Shown here one piece after another: positions 26,238-35,706 of a stretch of 64,000 nt of DNA. Under the pieces are notes generated by a model that saw only the letters and a program-made list of their open reading frames with translations, was not told the origin of the DNA and ran no database searches. A program made the translations under genes and the position numbers. How positions within the stretch are numbered: the stretch's first letter is position 1; each line of letters begins with the position of its first letter. Location of the stretch: the NCBI GenBank assembly GCA_900316585.1, contig ONDM01000002.1:62001-126000 (forward strand). The letters are read 5' to 3'. Origin of the DNA: an uncultured Prevotellaceae bacterium (GTDB taxonomy: Bacteria; Bacteroidota; Bacteroidia; Bacteroidales; Bacteroidaceae).

Positions 26238-27233
26238 ATGAATTTAATTCTGGTTGCAGTAATCGCATTAGGAGCTATAGGTTTAATAGCAGCAGTTGTG
26301 CTCTATCTAGCTTCTAAAAAGTTTGCTGTGTTTGAAGACCCACGAATTGCTCAGGTGGCAGAGGTGCTTCCTCAGGCTAATTGTGGTGGATGCGGTTATC
26401 CGGGTTGTTCTGGTTTCGCTGGGGCCTGTGTCAAGGCTGCCGATGCCGGTTCGCTTGAGGGTAAGTTGTGTCCTGTAGGTGGCGCTCCAGTTATGGAGAA
26501 AGTAGCTGCCATTCTGGGATTAGAGGCTGTTGCATCGGAGCCCAAGCTTGCGGTTGTAAGATGTAACGGCAGTTGTGAGAACCGTCCTCGCATCGTTCAG
26601 TATGATGGAGCGATTTCTTGTCGTGTGGCTCATGCCACTTCCGGTGGTGAGACACTTTGCTCATTTGGATGTCTTGGCTGTGGTGACTGTGTCAAGGCTT
26701 GCAAGTTTGATGCCATCAAAATGAATCCTGAAACAGGTCTTCCTGAAGTGGATGCAGAGAAGTGTACGGCTTGTGGTGCCTGTGCGAAAGCATGTCCTCG
26801 TGGTATCATTGAGATCCGGCCTAAGGGACGTGTAGTGAAAGGCGAAGCTCGAAGAGTTTGGGTTGGCTGTGTGAATAAAGACAAGGGTGCAATCGCTGCC
26901 AAGGCGTGTGCCGTTTCTTGTATTGGTTGTGGAAAGTGCCAGAAGGTATGTAAGAAGGAAGCAATCACTATCGAGAACAACTTAGCATACATTGATCCTG
27001 CCAAGTGTATTGCTTGTGGCTTGTGCTTCAATGAATGTCCTAAGCATGCTATTCATGCAAGCTTTGCAGTGCCAGTTCCAAGACCTAAAGTAGTCAAGCC
27101 TGCTGAAGAACCAGCAGCTCCAAAAGCAGCAGCTAAGCCTGTTGCAGCAGCATCTGAAGGAGTTTCTGCTGAGCCTGTTCAGAAGAGTGCATCTAAAGAA
27201 GTCCCAGCCGCTGAAAAGCAGCAACAGCAGTAA
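26238..27233 (+). CDS. rnfB: Rnf complex iron-sulfur subunit B
   Basis: A 331-residue electron-transfer subunit on the cytoplasmic face, anchored by an N-terminal helix (1-25). The 4Fe-4S domain has Cys49, 52, 57 and 78. Four ferredoxin-type motifs follow: CLGCGDCVKAC, CTACGACAKAC, CIGCGKCQKVC and CIACGLCFNEC. This gives room for five clusters, the longer form of RnfB known from anaerobes, compared with three in E. coli RsxB. The last ~55 residues are rich in Ala, Pro and Lys and probably unstructured. RnfB takes electrons from ferredoxin. Confidence 0.96.
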   Translation: MNLILVAVIALGAIGLIAAVVLYLASKKFAVFEDPRIAQVAEVLPQANCGGCGYPGCSGFAGACVKAADAGSLEGKLCPVGGAPVMEKVAAILGLEAVASEPKLAVVRCNGSCENRPRIVQYDGAISCRVAHATSGGETLCSFGCLGCGDCVKACKFDAIKMNPETGLPEVDAEKCTACGACAKACPRGIIEIRPKGRVVKGEARRVWVGCVNKDKGAIAAKACAVSCIGCGKCQKVCKKEAITIENNLAYIDPAKCIACGLCFNECPKHAIHASFAVPVPRPKVVKPAEEPAAPKAAAKPVAAASEGVSAEPVQKSASKEVPAAEKQQQQ

Positions 27234-27260
27234 TAACATTAGCAAAAAAGTAAAATTGAT

Positions 27261-28598
27261 ATGAAGACATTTAGAATTGGTGGAGTTCATCCAGCAGAAA
27301 ATAAATTGTCAGCAGGCAAGCCTATCGTTACAGCTGAACTTCCTAAGGTCGCTGTATTTCCTTTGTCTCAGCATATCGGTGCTCCAGCTGTTGCTTGTGT
27401 CGCTAAGGGCGATGAAGTAAAGGTTGGTACAAAGATTGCTGATGCGGGTGGCTTTGTCTCTGCTCCTATCTTCTCATCTGTTTCTGGTAAGGTAGCTAAA
27501 ATTGATACTGTGATTGATGCCAGTGGATATCGCAAGCCTGCCATTTTTATAAATGTTGTAGGCGATGAATGGGAAGAATCTATTGATCGTTCTGATACAT
27601 TGGTGAAAGAATGTGATTTAGAGCCTAAGGCAATAGTAGAGAAGATTAAGAATGCCGGTGTGGTAGGTATGGGTGGTGCTTGTTTCCCTACCCATGTTAA
27701 ACTCACACCTCCTCCTACAGCAAAGCCTGAATGCGTTATTGTGAATGCCGTAGAGTGTGAACCTTATTTGACAGCTGACCATCAGTTGATGTTGGAGCAT
27801 CCAGACGAGATTCTGGTTGGTGTGACATTGGTGATGAAGGCAGTAAATGTGAATAAGGGATATATTGGTATAGAGAATAATAAGCCAGATGCCATCAAGT
27901 TGATGACAGAAAAGGCAGCTCAATATCCTAATATAGAAGTTGTTCCTTTGAAGGTTAAATATCCTCAAGGTGGTGAAAAACAGCTCATTGATGCAGTTAT
28001 CGGTCGTCAGGTTCCTGCTCCTCCAGCACTTCCTGTAAGTGTAGGTGCAATATTGCAGAATGTGGGTACCATGTATGCTATCTATCAGGCTGTACAAAAG
28101 AACAAACCACTATTTGAGCGTGTTGTGACTGTTACAGGTAAGAGTTTGGCCAATCCAACAAACTTTATGGCTCGTATGGGAACTCCTATGAGTCAATTGA
28201 TAGATGCTTGTGGTGGTCTTCCAGAAGATACAGGTAAAGTTATTGGTGGTGGCCCTATGATGGGAAAGGCTTTGATGAATACAGAAGTGCCTATCTGCAA
28301 GGGTTCATCTGGTGTACTGATTATGAACCAGAAGGAGTCTAAGAGAGCAGAAATAGATCCTTGTATCCGTTGTGCTAAGTGCGTTAGTGTCTGCCCAATG
28401 GGTCTGGAACCATATTTGCTGGCAACTTGTTCTTCTTTGGCAGATTGGGAGCGTGATGAGAAAGAGGATATCACATCATGTATAGAATGTGGTAGTTGTC
28501 AGTTTACTTGTCCATCACACCGACCACTGCTTGATATGATTCGTTTGGGTAAATCTACCGTAATGGGTATTATCCGTGCCCGTAACGCAAAAAAATAA
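27261..28598 (+). CDS. rnfC: Rnf complex NADH-binding subunit C
   Basis: A 445-residue peripheral subunit that binds FMN and NADH. The glycine-rich nucleotide region GVVGMGGACFPTHVK is at about 134-148. Two 4Fe-4S motifs lie near the C-terminus (CIRCAKCVSVCPMG and CIECGSCQFTCPSHRP). It begins and ends like family members without the long Ala/Lys repeats seen in E. coli RsxC. 27 bases follow rnfB. Confidence 0.96.
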   Translation: MKTFRIGGVHPAENKLSAGKPIVTAELPKVAVFPLSQHIGAPAVACVAKGDEVKVGTKIADAGGFVSAPIFSSVSGKVAKIDTVIDASGYRKPAIFINVVGDEWEESIDRSDTLVKECDLEPKAIVEKIKNAGVVGMGGACFPTHVKLTPPPTAKPECVIVNAVECEPYLTADHQLMLEHPDEILVGVTLVMKAVNVNKGYIGIENNKPDAIKLMTEKAAQYPNIEVVPLKVKYPQGGEKQLIDAVIGRQVPAPPALPVSVGAILQNVGTMYAIYQAVQKNKPLFERVVTVTGKSLANPTNFMARMGTPMSQLIDACGGLPEDTGKVIGGGPMMGKALMNTEVPICKGSSGVLIMNQKESKRAEIDPCIRCAKCVSVCPMGLEPYLLATCSSLADWERDEKEDITSCIECGSCQFTCPSHRPLLDMIRLGKSTVMGIIRARNAKK

Positions 28599-28606
28599 GA
28601 AAAACT

Positions 28607-29593
28607 ATGGCAAACAAATTAATAGTATCTCTTTCACCTCACGTTCATAGTGGTGACAGTGTACAGAAGAACATGTATGGTGTAATTATTGCACTGATTC
28701 CTGCTCTGCTTGTTTCACTGTTCGTCTTTGGCTTGGGAGCAGCTATTGTAACGATTACTTCTATAGCTGCATGTGTTCTCTTCGAATGGGCTATTACCAA
28801 ATATATTCTAAATAGAGAAAAATGCACGATTACAGATGGATCCGCAATCCTGACAGGTTTATTGTTGGCATTTAATTTACCATCCAATCTACCTCTTTGG
28901 ATTATCATTATCGGTGCATTGGTAGCAATTGGTGTTGGCAAGATGACTTTTGGAGGTTTAGGATGTAACCCATTCAACCCTGCATTGGTAGGTCGTATCT
29001 TCCTTTTGATTTCATTCCCTGTACAGATGACTACATGGCCAACTCCAGGGCAATTGACTTCATATACAGATGCGGAGACCATGGCTACACCTCTTTCTAT
29101 TATGTCAAGAGCAATTAAGGATGGAAATGCTGAAATCTTAAATGAACTTCCTGATTCTTTGAGTTTGTTCTTAGGTCAGTCTGCAGGTTCTTTAGGTGAG
29201 GTTAGTGCTTTGGCATTATTGCTTGGTTTTGCATGGTTGCTTTATAAACGGATCATAACTTGGCATATTCCAGTATCCATTCTGGTTACTGTGTTTGTGC
29301 TTTCAGGTTTGATGCATTGGACTAATCCTGCATTTGCAAGTCCAGAGTATCATTTGCTTACCGGTGGTTTAATGCTGGGTGCTATCTTTATGGCAACTGA
29401 TTATGTTACATCTCCTATGAGTCATACAGGTCAGTTGGTTTATGGTATCAGCATCGGTGTATTGACCGTTATCATCCGTGCATTTGGTGCTTATCCAGAA
29501 GGTATGTCATTTGCAATCTTCATCATGAATGCATTTGTGCCATTGATAAACAATTATTTTAAACCTAAAAGATTTGGGGAGGTCGCAAAATGA
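28607..29593 (+). CDS. rnfD: Rnf complex membrane subunit D
   Basis: A 328-residue integral membrane subunit with about nine helices. It contains the NqrB/RnfD feature GGLGCNPFNPALVGR and an ETMATPLS segment in which the Thr is the expected site of covalent FMN attachment. With RnfA, E and G it forms the redox path and the ion channel through the membrane. It overlaps rnfG by four bases. Confidence 0.95.
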   Translation: MANKLIVSLSPHVHSGDSVQKNMYGVIIALIPALLVSLFVFGLGAAIVTITSIAACVLFEWAITKYILNREKCTITDGSAILTGLLLAFNLPSNLPLWIIIIGALVAIGVGKMTFGGLGCNPFNPALVGRIFLLISFPVQMTTWPTPGQLTSYTDAETMATPLSIMSRAIKDGNAEILNELPDSLSLFLGQSAGSLGEVSALALLLGFAWLLYKRIITWHIPVSILVTVFVLSGLMHWTNPAFASPEYHLLTGGLMLGAIFMATDYVTSPMSHTGQLVYGISIGVLTVIIRAFGAYPEGMSFAIFIMNAFVPLINNYFKPKRFGEVAK

Positions 29594-30204
29594 AAAAGTT
29601 AAAATCTACTTTGCCTAACATGGCAATTGTGCTGACTCTCATTTCAGTCTTGGCTGGTGGTATCTTAGCTTATGTCAACAGTGTGACAAAGGGACCTATT
29701 GCTCAGCTCAAGGAAAAGAATCTGGCTGATGGTATTAAGGCAGTACTGAATGCACAGGATTTGAAAGTTCAAGATTCCAAGACTCTTGATGCAGGTGATG
29801 TGCTGTATATTACAGATAAGGGTACAGCTGTAAAGACTATAACCAATGGTTTTGGTGGTGCACTTACTGTACTGGTAGGATTTGATAATGATGGAAACAT
29901 TCAGGGTTATCAAGTTTTGGAACATGCTGAAACTCCGGGATTGGGTGCCAAGGCTGGAGATTGGTTCCAGAAAGATGCCAAGGGTGATATAATTGGCAAG
30001 AATCCAGGTGAGAAAGAACTTACCGTATCCAAAGATGGTGGTGATGTAGATGCCATAACTGCTTCTACTATTACCTCACGTGCATTTCTGCTGGCTATAA
30101 ATAATGCATATAAGTCATTCAAAAATGCAGAAGTAGCTGCTCCTGCAATTGAAGAAAAGACTGTATCTGCAGAACCTGCAACAGAAGAAACTACTAACGA
30201 ATAA
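29590..30204 (+). CDS. rnfG: Rnf complex flavoprotein subunit G
   Basis: A 204-residue subunit with one N-terminal membrane helix (about 8-28) and a periplasmic FMN-binding domain. The flavinylation motif is DAITASTITS at about 157-166, related to the usual SGAT-type motif; GLGAKAG lies before it at about 117-123. The last ~25 residues are acidic and probably disordered. Attaching this FMN needs ApbE, which is not in the window. Start overlaps the rnfD stop (ATGA). Confidence 0.94.
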   Translation: MKKLKSTLPNMAIVLTLISVLAGGILAYVNSVTKGPIAQLKEKNLADGIKAVLNAQDLKVQDSKTLDAGDVLYITDKGTAVKTITNGFGGALTVLVGFDNDGNIQGYQVLEHAETPGLGAKAGDWFQKDAKGDIIGKNPGEKELTVSKDGGDVDAITASTITSRAFLLAINNAYKSFKNAEVAAPAIEEKTVSAEPATEETTNE

Positions 30205-30219
30205 TAGGGAGGAACAGAT

Positions 30220-30804
30220 ATGAGTAACTTTAAAGTATTTATGAATGGTCTCGTGAAGGAGAACCCTACATTTGTCCTCCTTTTGGGTATGTGTCCTACT
30301 TTGGGTACTACTTCAAGTGCATTCAATGGTATGTCTATGGGACTAGCTACTACAGCAGTCTTGGTGTTCTCGAATATTATCATATCCTTAATCAAGAACG
30401 TGATACCTGATATGGTTCGTATTCCAAGCTTTATTGTAGTTATAGCCAGTTTGGTAACTATTCTCCAGATGGTTCTTCAGGCTTATGTACCTACAGTATA
30501 TGAATCTTTGGGATTGTTTATTCCTCTGATTGTTGTAAACTGTATCATTCTAGGTCGTGCAGAAGCTTTTGCAGCTAAGAATTCTGCTGTATCATCACTG
30601 TTTGATGGTTTAGGCATGGGACTTGGTTTCACTTGGGCTTTGACCTTACTTGGTGCAACTCGTGAGTTTTTGGGAACTGGTAAAATTTTCGACTTTACTA
30701 TTTTCCCAGAGGAATATGGTATGTTGCTGTTTGTATTGGCTCCAGGTGCTTTTATTGCATTGGGCTATCTTCTAGCAATTGTTAATAAGATAAGGAAAGC
30801 ATAA
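30220..30804 (+). CDS. rnfE: Rnf complex membrane subunit E
   Basis: A 194-residue six-helix subunit homologous to NqrD. It shows the paired-family features VLLLGMCPTLGTT and IPLIVVNCIILGRAEAFA, each with a conserved Cys that in RnfA/RnfE pairs holds an iron centre within the membrane. 15 bases follow rnfG; AGGGAGG lies just before the ATG. Confidence 0.95.
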   Translation: MSNFKVFMNGLVKENPTFVLLLGMCPTLGTTSSAFNGMSMGLATTAVLVFSNIIISLIKNVIPDMVRIPSFIVVIASLVTILQMVLQAYVPTVYESLGLFIPLIVVNCIILGRAEAFAAKNSAVSSLFDGLGMGLGFTWALTLLGATREFLGTGKIFDFTIFPEEYGMLLFVLAPGAFIALGYLLAIVNKIRKA

Positions 30805-30823
30805 CCCATTAAAATAAAAAATT

Positions 30824-31444
30824 ATGGCTTATATATTGATTTTTATTACAGCTATCTTTGTGAACAACATTGTGTTGTCACAGTTCTTGGGTATTTGCCC
30901 ATTTTTGGGTGTGTCTAAGAAAGTTGAGACCGCAGCTGGTATGGGTGCAGCCGTTGCATTTGTTTTGACTATTGCTACTATTGTTACATATCTTATTCAG
31001 AAGTATGTACTTGAGGCATTCCAGTTGGAATATCTTCAGACCATTGCTTTCATCTTGGTGATTGCGTCTTTGGTTCAGATGGTGGAAATTATTTTGAAGA
31101 AGGTTTCTCCAGCTTTGTATCAGGCTTTAGGCGTATTTCTTCCACTGATTACGACAAACTGTTGTATTTTGGGTGTTGCAATTTTGGTTGCTAATGGTAC
31201 TTATGCATCATACAATGTTGAACCTAGTTTGTTGACTGGTGTTGTTTATGCATTTTCTACTGCATTAGGATTTGGTTTGGCTATGATTGTATTTGCAGGA
31301 ATCCGCGAGCAATTATCCATGGTTAATATACCAAAAGGTATGCAGGGCATGGCAATAGCTCTAGTTACAGCAGGTCTCTTGGCTATGGCATTCATGGGAT
31401 TTTCCGGAGTAGATGGTGGCCTACGGCAGCTGTTTGGAATTTGA
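30824..31444 (+). CDS. rnfA: Rnf complex membrane subunit A
   Basis: A 206-residue six-helix subunit homologous to NqrE and inverted in topology relative to RnfE. VNNIVLSQFLGICPFLG and LPLITTNCCILG carry its two conserved Cys segments. It is the last gene of the rnfBCDGEA order and is followed by a terminator. The complete complex couples ferredoxin:NAD+ electron transfer to sodium or proton export. Confidence 0.96.
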   Translation: MAYILIFITAIFVNNIVLSQFLGICPFLGVSKKVETAAGMGAAVAFVLTIATIVTYLIQKYVLEAFQLEYLQTIAFILVIASLVQMVEIILKKVSPALYQALGVFLPLITTNCCILGVAILVANGTYASYNVEPSLLTGVVYAFSTALGFGLAMIVFAGIREQLSMVNIPKGMQGMAIALVTAGLLAMAFMGFSGVDGGLRQLFGI

Positions 31445-31460
31445 AAATGAATTCATAATA

Positions 31461-31491
31461 AAAAAGGTGAGCCTAGTGCTTACCTTTTTTG
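31461..31491. terminator. Terminator after rnfA, possibly bidirectional
   Basis: A 12-bp stem with one G-U pair (31461-31472 with 31479-31490) with A5 and T6 edges lies between convergent genes. Confidence 0.85.
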
Positions 31492-31510
31492 TTTTTTATA
31501 GGATAATTAG

Positions 31511-32212
31511 TTATTCAAGACTGCTTAAACTATCTTGGGGTAGAAGGTTAAGTTGGGTTTTAATGTCATCTATAGATGGGGTTCTTCTCCATGATGCAGG
31601 CATTTTAGAAATTAAAAAATACTGAAGTTTTGGAGGAATCAGATAATTGTAGCGTCTGAAGAGGTAGAATCCAATTGGGTTGTCAATATTTTCTTTAATA
31701 GTTTCAATGATCAGCTTATTTGCTTTCTCATCCAAAGAGTTTACTTTCTGATTAAGATCTGTGTGTAAAGAGTCGGAATCTGTACTGTCGACCAGAATAT
31801 CGTTTACACTGCTCATTTGTCCGTAAATGCCATTAATCTTATTCAGGAATTCCTGGTATTTATCATTGTTCTTGGTGCCTGTAATAGATGTGGTTTCATC
31901 TAGTTTCATTTTGATGTTCCCATTTTCAAGAAAGAATACAGCACCCATTTTAACCCCATTTTTTATGTAGGTAATAATACGTTCAACAGTAGAATCCTGC
32001 CTACCAGTGAAAACAAATTGTCCATTACGTATGTAGGTTCTTTCCAATTCCACCAGATTCTGGTCATTATCGGCTTGCAGCATTACTGTATCTCCATCGG
32101 AAGAATTCTCAATGGTACCAACTATTCTATAATAACTGTTGTTCTTTGTAGGTTCACAACCTGCCAAAGAAAGAAGATAGAAAGCGATAATAGGATAGAA
32201 AATCTTTCGCAT
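31511..32212 (-). CDS. DUF4369-domain lipoprotein lacking a thioredoxin domain
   Basis: A 233-residue lipoprotein (lipobox LAGC, Cys19). Residues ~28-115 look like DUF4369, a beta-sandwich usually fused to a C-terminal TlpA-type thioredoxin domain in Bacteroidetes (YRIVGTIENSSDGDTVML, NGQFVFTGR, FFLENGNIKMKLD). Here the thioredoxin part is absent: the protein ends after ~110 helical residues, with no CxxC motif. The role is unknown. It lies on the same strand as prs but after its terminator. Confidence 0.75.
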   Translation of the reverse strand: MRKIFYPIIAFYLLSLAGCEPTKNNSYYRIVGTIENSSDGDTVMLQADNDQNLVELERTYIRNGQFVFTGRQDSTVERIITYIKNGVKMGAVFFLENGNIKMKLDETTSITGTKNNDKYQEFLNKINGIYGQMSSVNDILVDSTDSDSLHTDLNQKVNSLDEKANKLIIETIKENIDNPIGFYLFRRYNYLIPPKLQYFLISKMPASWRRTPSIDDIKTQLNLLPQDSLSSLE

Positions 32213-32216
32213 TTTT

Positions 32217-32257
32217 TTAAAAAAGGAAGAACCTGCAAGAATTGCAAATTCTTCCTT
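32217..32257 (-). terminator. Intrinsic terminator of prs
   Basis: On the minus strand a 9-bp stem (32223-32231 with 32249-32257) with a 17-base loop is followed by six T, just ahead of the DUF4369 gene. Confidence 0.7.
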
Positions 32258-32282
32258 CTATATTTATTAGAAATTATTACTA

Positions 32283-33224
32283 TTAAATAGGTAAATACAA
32301 GCTACTGATTTGTTCATTTTCAGCAACACGTCGGATAGTCTCCGCAAATAGTTTTGCAATACTCAACTGCTTAACCTTATTGCAGCGTTTGGTATATGGA
32401 ATACTATCGGTGAAAGTGATTTCTTCCAATGAAGAGTTCTGAACTCTTTCTGATGCAGGACCAGACATGACGCAATGAGAAGCAATTGCACGTACAGATT
32501 TGGCACCAGCCTGTTTCATGATATCTGCAGCCTTTGTAATGGTGCCGGCAGTATCAACCATATCGTCTACGATGATGACATTCTTATCCTTGACATCACC
32601 AATTATCTGAATAGACTCAACGACATTGGCTTTAAGACGTGTCTTATTGCAAAGGACTAGTGGAACATTCAAGTATTTGGAATATGTGCTTGCACGCTTG
32701 GAACCACCCACATCAGGTGTGGCGATAACCAAGTCTTCCAAATTAAGAGACTTGATGTAAGGTAGAAGAACTGCAGATGCATACAAATGATCTACAGGAA
32801 CATCGAAGAAGCCTTGGATTTGGTCTGCATGGAGATCCATGGTAATCAGTCTGTCAATTCCTGCGACACTAAGAAGGTCTGCTACTAGCTTTGCACCAAT
32901 AGAAACGCGTGGTTTGTCCTTGCGGTCTTGACGAGCCCATCCAAAGTAAGGGGTGACAGCGATGATACTACGGGCAGATGCACGTTTTGCAGCATCGATC
33001 ATCAGGAGAAGTTCCATCAAATTGTCTGAGTTTGGAAAGGTTGACTGTACCAAGAATACATCGCGTCCTCGGATGCTTTCTTCATAAGATACTGAAAATT
33101 CACCATCAGCAAAGTGAGTGATGTTCATATTGCCTAGAGGGCAACCCAGATGTTGACAGATTTTCTCAGCCAGATAACGGGAATTAGTTCCCGAAAATAC
33201 CAAAAAAGGTTTTTTTTCGCTCAT
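32283..33224 (-). CDS. prs: Ribose-phosphate pyrophosphokinase
   Basis: A 313-residue enzyme that makes PRPP from ribose 5-phosphate and ATP for nucleotide, His and Trp synthesis. Seen: the N-terminal LVFSGTNSRYLAEKI, FADGEFSV, the flexible-loop segment TPYFGWARQDRK, and the PRPP-binding VIIVDDMVDTAGT near 217-229. Length and motifs are those of class I enzymes. Single gene with its own promoter and terminator. Confidence 0.97.
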   Translation of the reverse strand: MSEKKPFLVFSGTNSRYLAEKICQHLGCPLGNMNITHFADGEFSVSYEESIRGRDVFLVQSTFPNSDNLMELLLMIDAAKRASARSIIAVTPYFGWARQDRKDKPRVSIGAKLVADLLSVAGIDRLITMDLHADQIQGFFDVPVDHLYASAVLLPYIKSLNLEDLVIATPDVGGSKRASTYSKYLNVPLVLCNKTRLKANVVESIQIIGDVKDKNVIIVDDMVDTAGTITKAADIMKQAGAKSVRAIASHCVMSGPASERVQNSSLEEITFTDSIPYTKRCNKVKQLSIAKLFAETIRRVAENEQISSLYLPI

Positions 33225-33261
33225 TTTTGTTTAAGTTAGCCTGTTATACTATTTATTGCTA

Positions 33262-33269
33262 CAAATTTA
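33262..33269 (-). promoter_or_regulatory. -7 promoter element of prs
   Basis: On the minus strand TAAATTTG matches TAnnTTTG, 37 bases before the prs ATG. Confidence 0.55.
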
Positions 33270-33331
33270 TGAAACTTTATGCAGACAAGAAAACTTATTT
33301 TGAAAAAATACTCTAGCCAAATTCTTTTTTC

Positions 33332-33362
33332 TTTGAAAAAACATGACTTTGCAGTATCTTTG
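33332..33362 (+). promoter_or_regulatory. Promoter of the helicase gene, nearly leaderless
   Basis: TTTG at 33332-33335, 19 bases, TATCTTTG at 33355-33362: full consensus. The ATG at 33370 follows after only seven bases, so the transcript should carry almost no 5' leader. Confidence 0.75.
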
Positions 33363-33369
33363 CACCATC

Positions 33370-35706
33370 ATGATAGATTACAAAAAAGAACTAAATGACA
33401 GTCAGTATCAAGCTGTGACTTACTGTGAGGGGCCTTCGCTGGTGATTGCAGGTGCAGGGTCGGGGAAAACGCGTGTACTGACATACAAAATAGCTTATCT
33501 CCTGGAAAATGGGTATAGGCCCTGGAATATTTTGGCTTTGACTTTTACTAACAAAGCTGCCAGGGAAATGAAAAGCCGAGTTCAGAAAAGAGTGGGGGAT
33601 GCCCTTTCCTCTGGCTTATGGATGGGTACTTTTCATAGCATTTTTGCCAGAATCCTGCGAATGGAGGCGTCGGTTTTGGGTTTTACCTCTAATTTTACCA
33701 TTTATGATGCTGCAGACCAAAAGAGTCTGGTAAAGACTATCATCAAGGAAATGGGATTAGATGATAAGACCTATAAACCTGGTACTGTGGTATCGCATAT
33801 CAGCAATGCCAAAAACCATTTGATCTTGCCTGATACTTATGCCTCTAATCCAGAAATGATGTCTGCTGATGAAAGGAATAAGATGCCTCAATTGTCTGCT
33901 ATTTACAGTAGATATTGGCAGCGTTGCAGGCAGGCAGATGCCATGGATTTTGACGACTTGCTCGTCTATACATCTATGCTTTTTCATTACCACCCAGAAG
34001 TGCTGAAGAAATGGTCAGAACGCTTTCAGTATATTCTGGTCGATGAGTATCAAGACACCAATTTTGTCCAGCATAGCATTGTCTGGCAGTTGGCAACAGC
34101 GCATCAGCATGTTTGCGTGGTGGGTGATGATGCACAGAGCATCTATAGTTTCCGTGGGGCTAGAATAGACAATATACTGGAATTCAGTAATAAGTATAAG
34201 AATACCAAGATTTTCAAACTTGAGCAGAACTACCGTTCCACGAAGACGATTGTGAATGCAGCCAATAGCTTGATAGATAAAAACAGCCGTCAGATCCATA
34301 AGGAAGTATTCTCAGAGAATGCCCAAGGTGAACCTATTCCTATAATTATGTGTTATAGTGATTTGGAAGAGGCTGAGGTAGTAGGAAATAAAATCAAGGA
34401 ACTTCACAGAAAGGAAAATCTCTCTTATGACGATTTCGCAGTCTTATACAGGACTAATGCTCAGAGCCGTTCCTTTGAGGAAATCTTCCGGAAGAAAGGA
34501 CTACCTTATAAAATATATGGAGGATTGTCTTTTTACCAGCGTAAGGAAGTAAAAGATGTGATAGCTTATTTTCGTCTGGTTATAAATCCAAATGATGAAG
34601 AAGCCTTTAAAAGAATTATAAACTACCCATCCAGAGGAATTGGTGATACTACTATAGGAAAGATTATCTCTGCTGCGAATGAGAATCAGGTCAGTCTTTG
34701 GAAGGTGCTGGAATCTCCATCATATTATGGCTTGAATGTTAACAAGGGAACTTTGCAGAAACTAAATGATTTCCGAAATCTGATTCAAGGTTTTATGGAG
34801 CATGTGGAGTATGATGCCTATGAATTGGGACAGGAAATTATCAGAGGAAGTGGTCTTTTGACCGAGATTTATTCAGATAAGACTCCTGAGAACTTATCCA
34901 GGCAGGAGAATCTGGAGGAATTGGTGAATGGCTTACACGACTTTGTGGAAATTCACCGGGAAGAAGGGGATGAAGACTTGACTCTGCGAAGTTTTCTGGC
35001 AGAGGTGTCCTTGTTGTCGGATATGGATACTGACAATGGAGACAGCACGGAAAAGATAACAATCATGACGGTTCATTCTGCAAAGGGGCTGGAGTTCAAT
35101 ACAGTGTTTGTAGTAGGCATGGAGAAGGACCTTTTCCCGAGTACCTTGTCCATGAATTCAGTTACCGAGTTGGAAGAGGAACGCCGTCTGTTTTATGTTG
35201 CCATTACACGTGCAGAACGCCATTGTTTCATTACCTTTGCCAAAAGTCGATTCAAATATGGACATCAGGAGATGTGTTCTCCAAGTATGTTTTTGAAAGA
35301 CATAGATTCCCGCTATCTGGATGTTCCGCAAGGAGGTAGCAGCTATACTCAGGAAGAGGTAAGACCTAAGTTTACCCGTCCTGTGTCAACTTACGGTGAG
35401 AGTGGGAAGCCTATCTTTATGAGACAGAAGACTGTGCGTCCTTTGTCAGGGGAAACTTATACACAGAAGGTTACCCCTCTTACTCCTCCAAGTGGCTTTA
35501 AAAAGGTAACGTCGGTTAGTCAATCAGTCGTCTCCTCAGTAGGCGACCTGTCTGTGGGCAATTTGATTGAGCATGAGCGCTTTGGCATCGGTGAAGTCCT
35601 TAGCATTGAGGGCAGTGGTGACATGTGCAAGGCGAGAGTGAAATTCAGAAATGCAGGAGAGAAGCAATTGTTGTTGAAATACGCTAAATTTAAAATTATA
35701 GGTTGA
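33370..35706 (+). CDS. UvrD/PcrA-type superfamily I DNA helicase
   Basis: A 778-residue 3'-5' helicase of repair and replication. Seen: motif Q region LNDSQYQAV at 8-16, Walker A AGAGSGKT at 27-34, TFTNKAAREMK (Ia), DEYQDTN (II), DDAQSIYSFRGA (III), QNYRST (IV), TVHSAKGLEF (V) and RRLFYVAITRA (VI). The C-terminal tail contains a Tudor-like PcrA end (VGNLIEHERFGIGEVLSIEG), which binds RNA polymerase in Bacillus PcrA. The ATG at 33370 is required by motif Q; an upstream ATG at 33343 precedes the -7 element. The stop overlaps nspC. Confidence 0.94.
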   Translation: MIDYKKELNDSQYQAVTYCEGPSLVIAGAGSGKTRVLTYKIAYLLENGYRPWNILALTFTNKAAREMKSRVQKRVGDALSSGLWMGTFHSIFARILRMEASVLGFTSNFTIYDAADQKSLVKTIIKEMGLDDKTYKPGTVVSHISNAKNHLILPDTYASNPEMMSADERNKMPQLSAIYSRYWQRCRQADAMDFDDLLVYTSMLFHYHPEVLKKWSERFQYILVDEYQDTNFVQHSIVWQLATAHQHVCVVGDDAQSIYSFRGARIDNILEFSNKYKNTKIFKLEQNYRSTKTIVNAANSLIDKNSRQIHKEVFSENAQGEPIPIIMCYSDLEEAEVVGNKIKELHRKENLSYDDFAVLYRTNAQSRSFEEIFRKKGLPYKIYGGLSFYQRKEVKDVIAYFRLVINPNDEEAFKRIINYPSRGIGDTTIGKIISAANENQVSLWKVLESPSYYGLNVNKGTLQKLNDFRNLIQGFMEHVEYDAYELGQEIIRGSGLLTEIYSDKTPENLSRQENLEELVNGLHDFVEIHREEGDEDLTLRSFLAEVSLLSDMDTDNGDSTEKITIMTVHSAKGLEFNTVFVVGMEKDLFPSTLSMNSVTELEEERRLFYVAITRAERHCFITFAKSRFKYGHQEMCSPSMFLKDIDSRYLDVPQGGSSYTQEEVRPKFTRPVSTYGESGKPIFMRQKTVRPLSGETYTQKVTPLTPPSGFKKVTSVSQSVVSSVGDLSVGNLIEHERFGIGEVLSIEGSGDMCKARVKFRNAGEKQLLLKYAKFKIIG

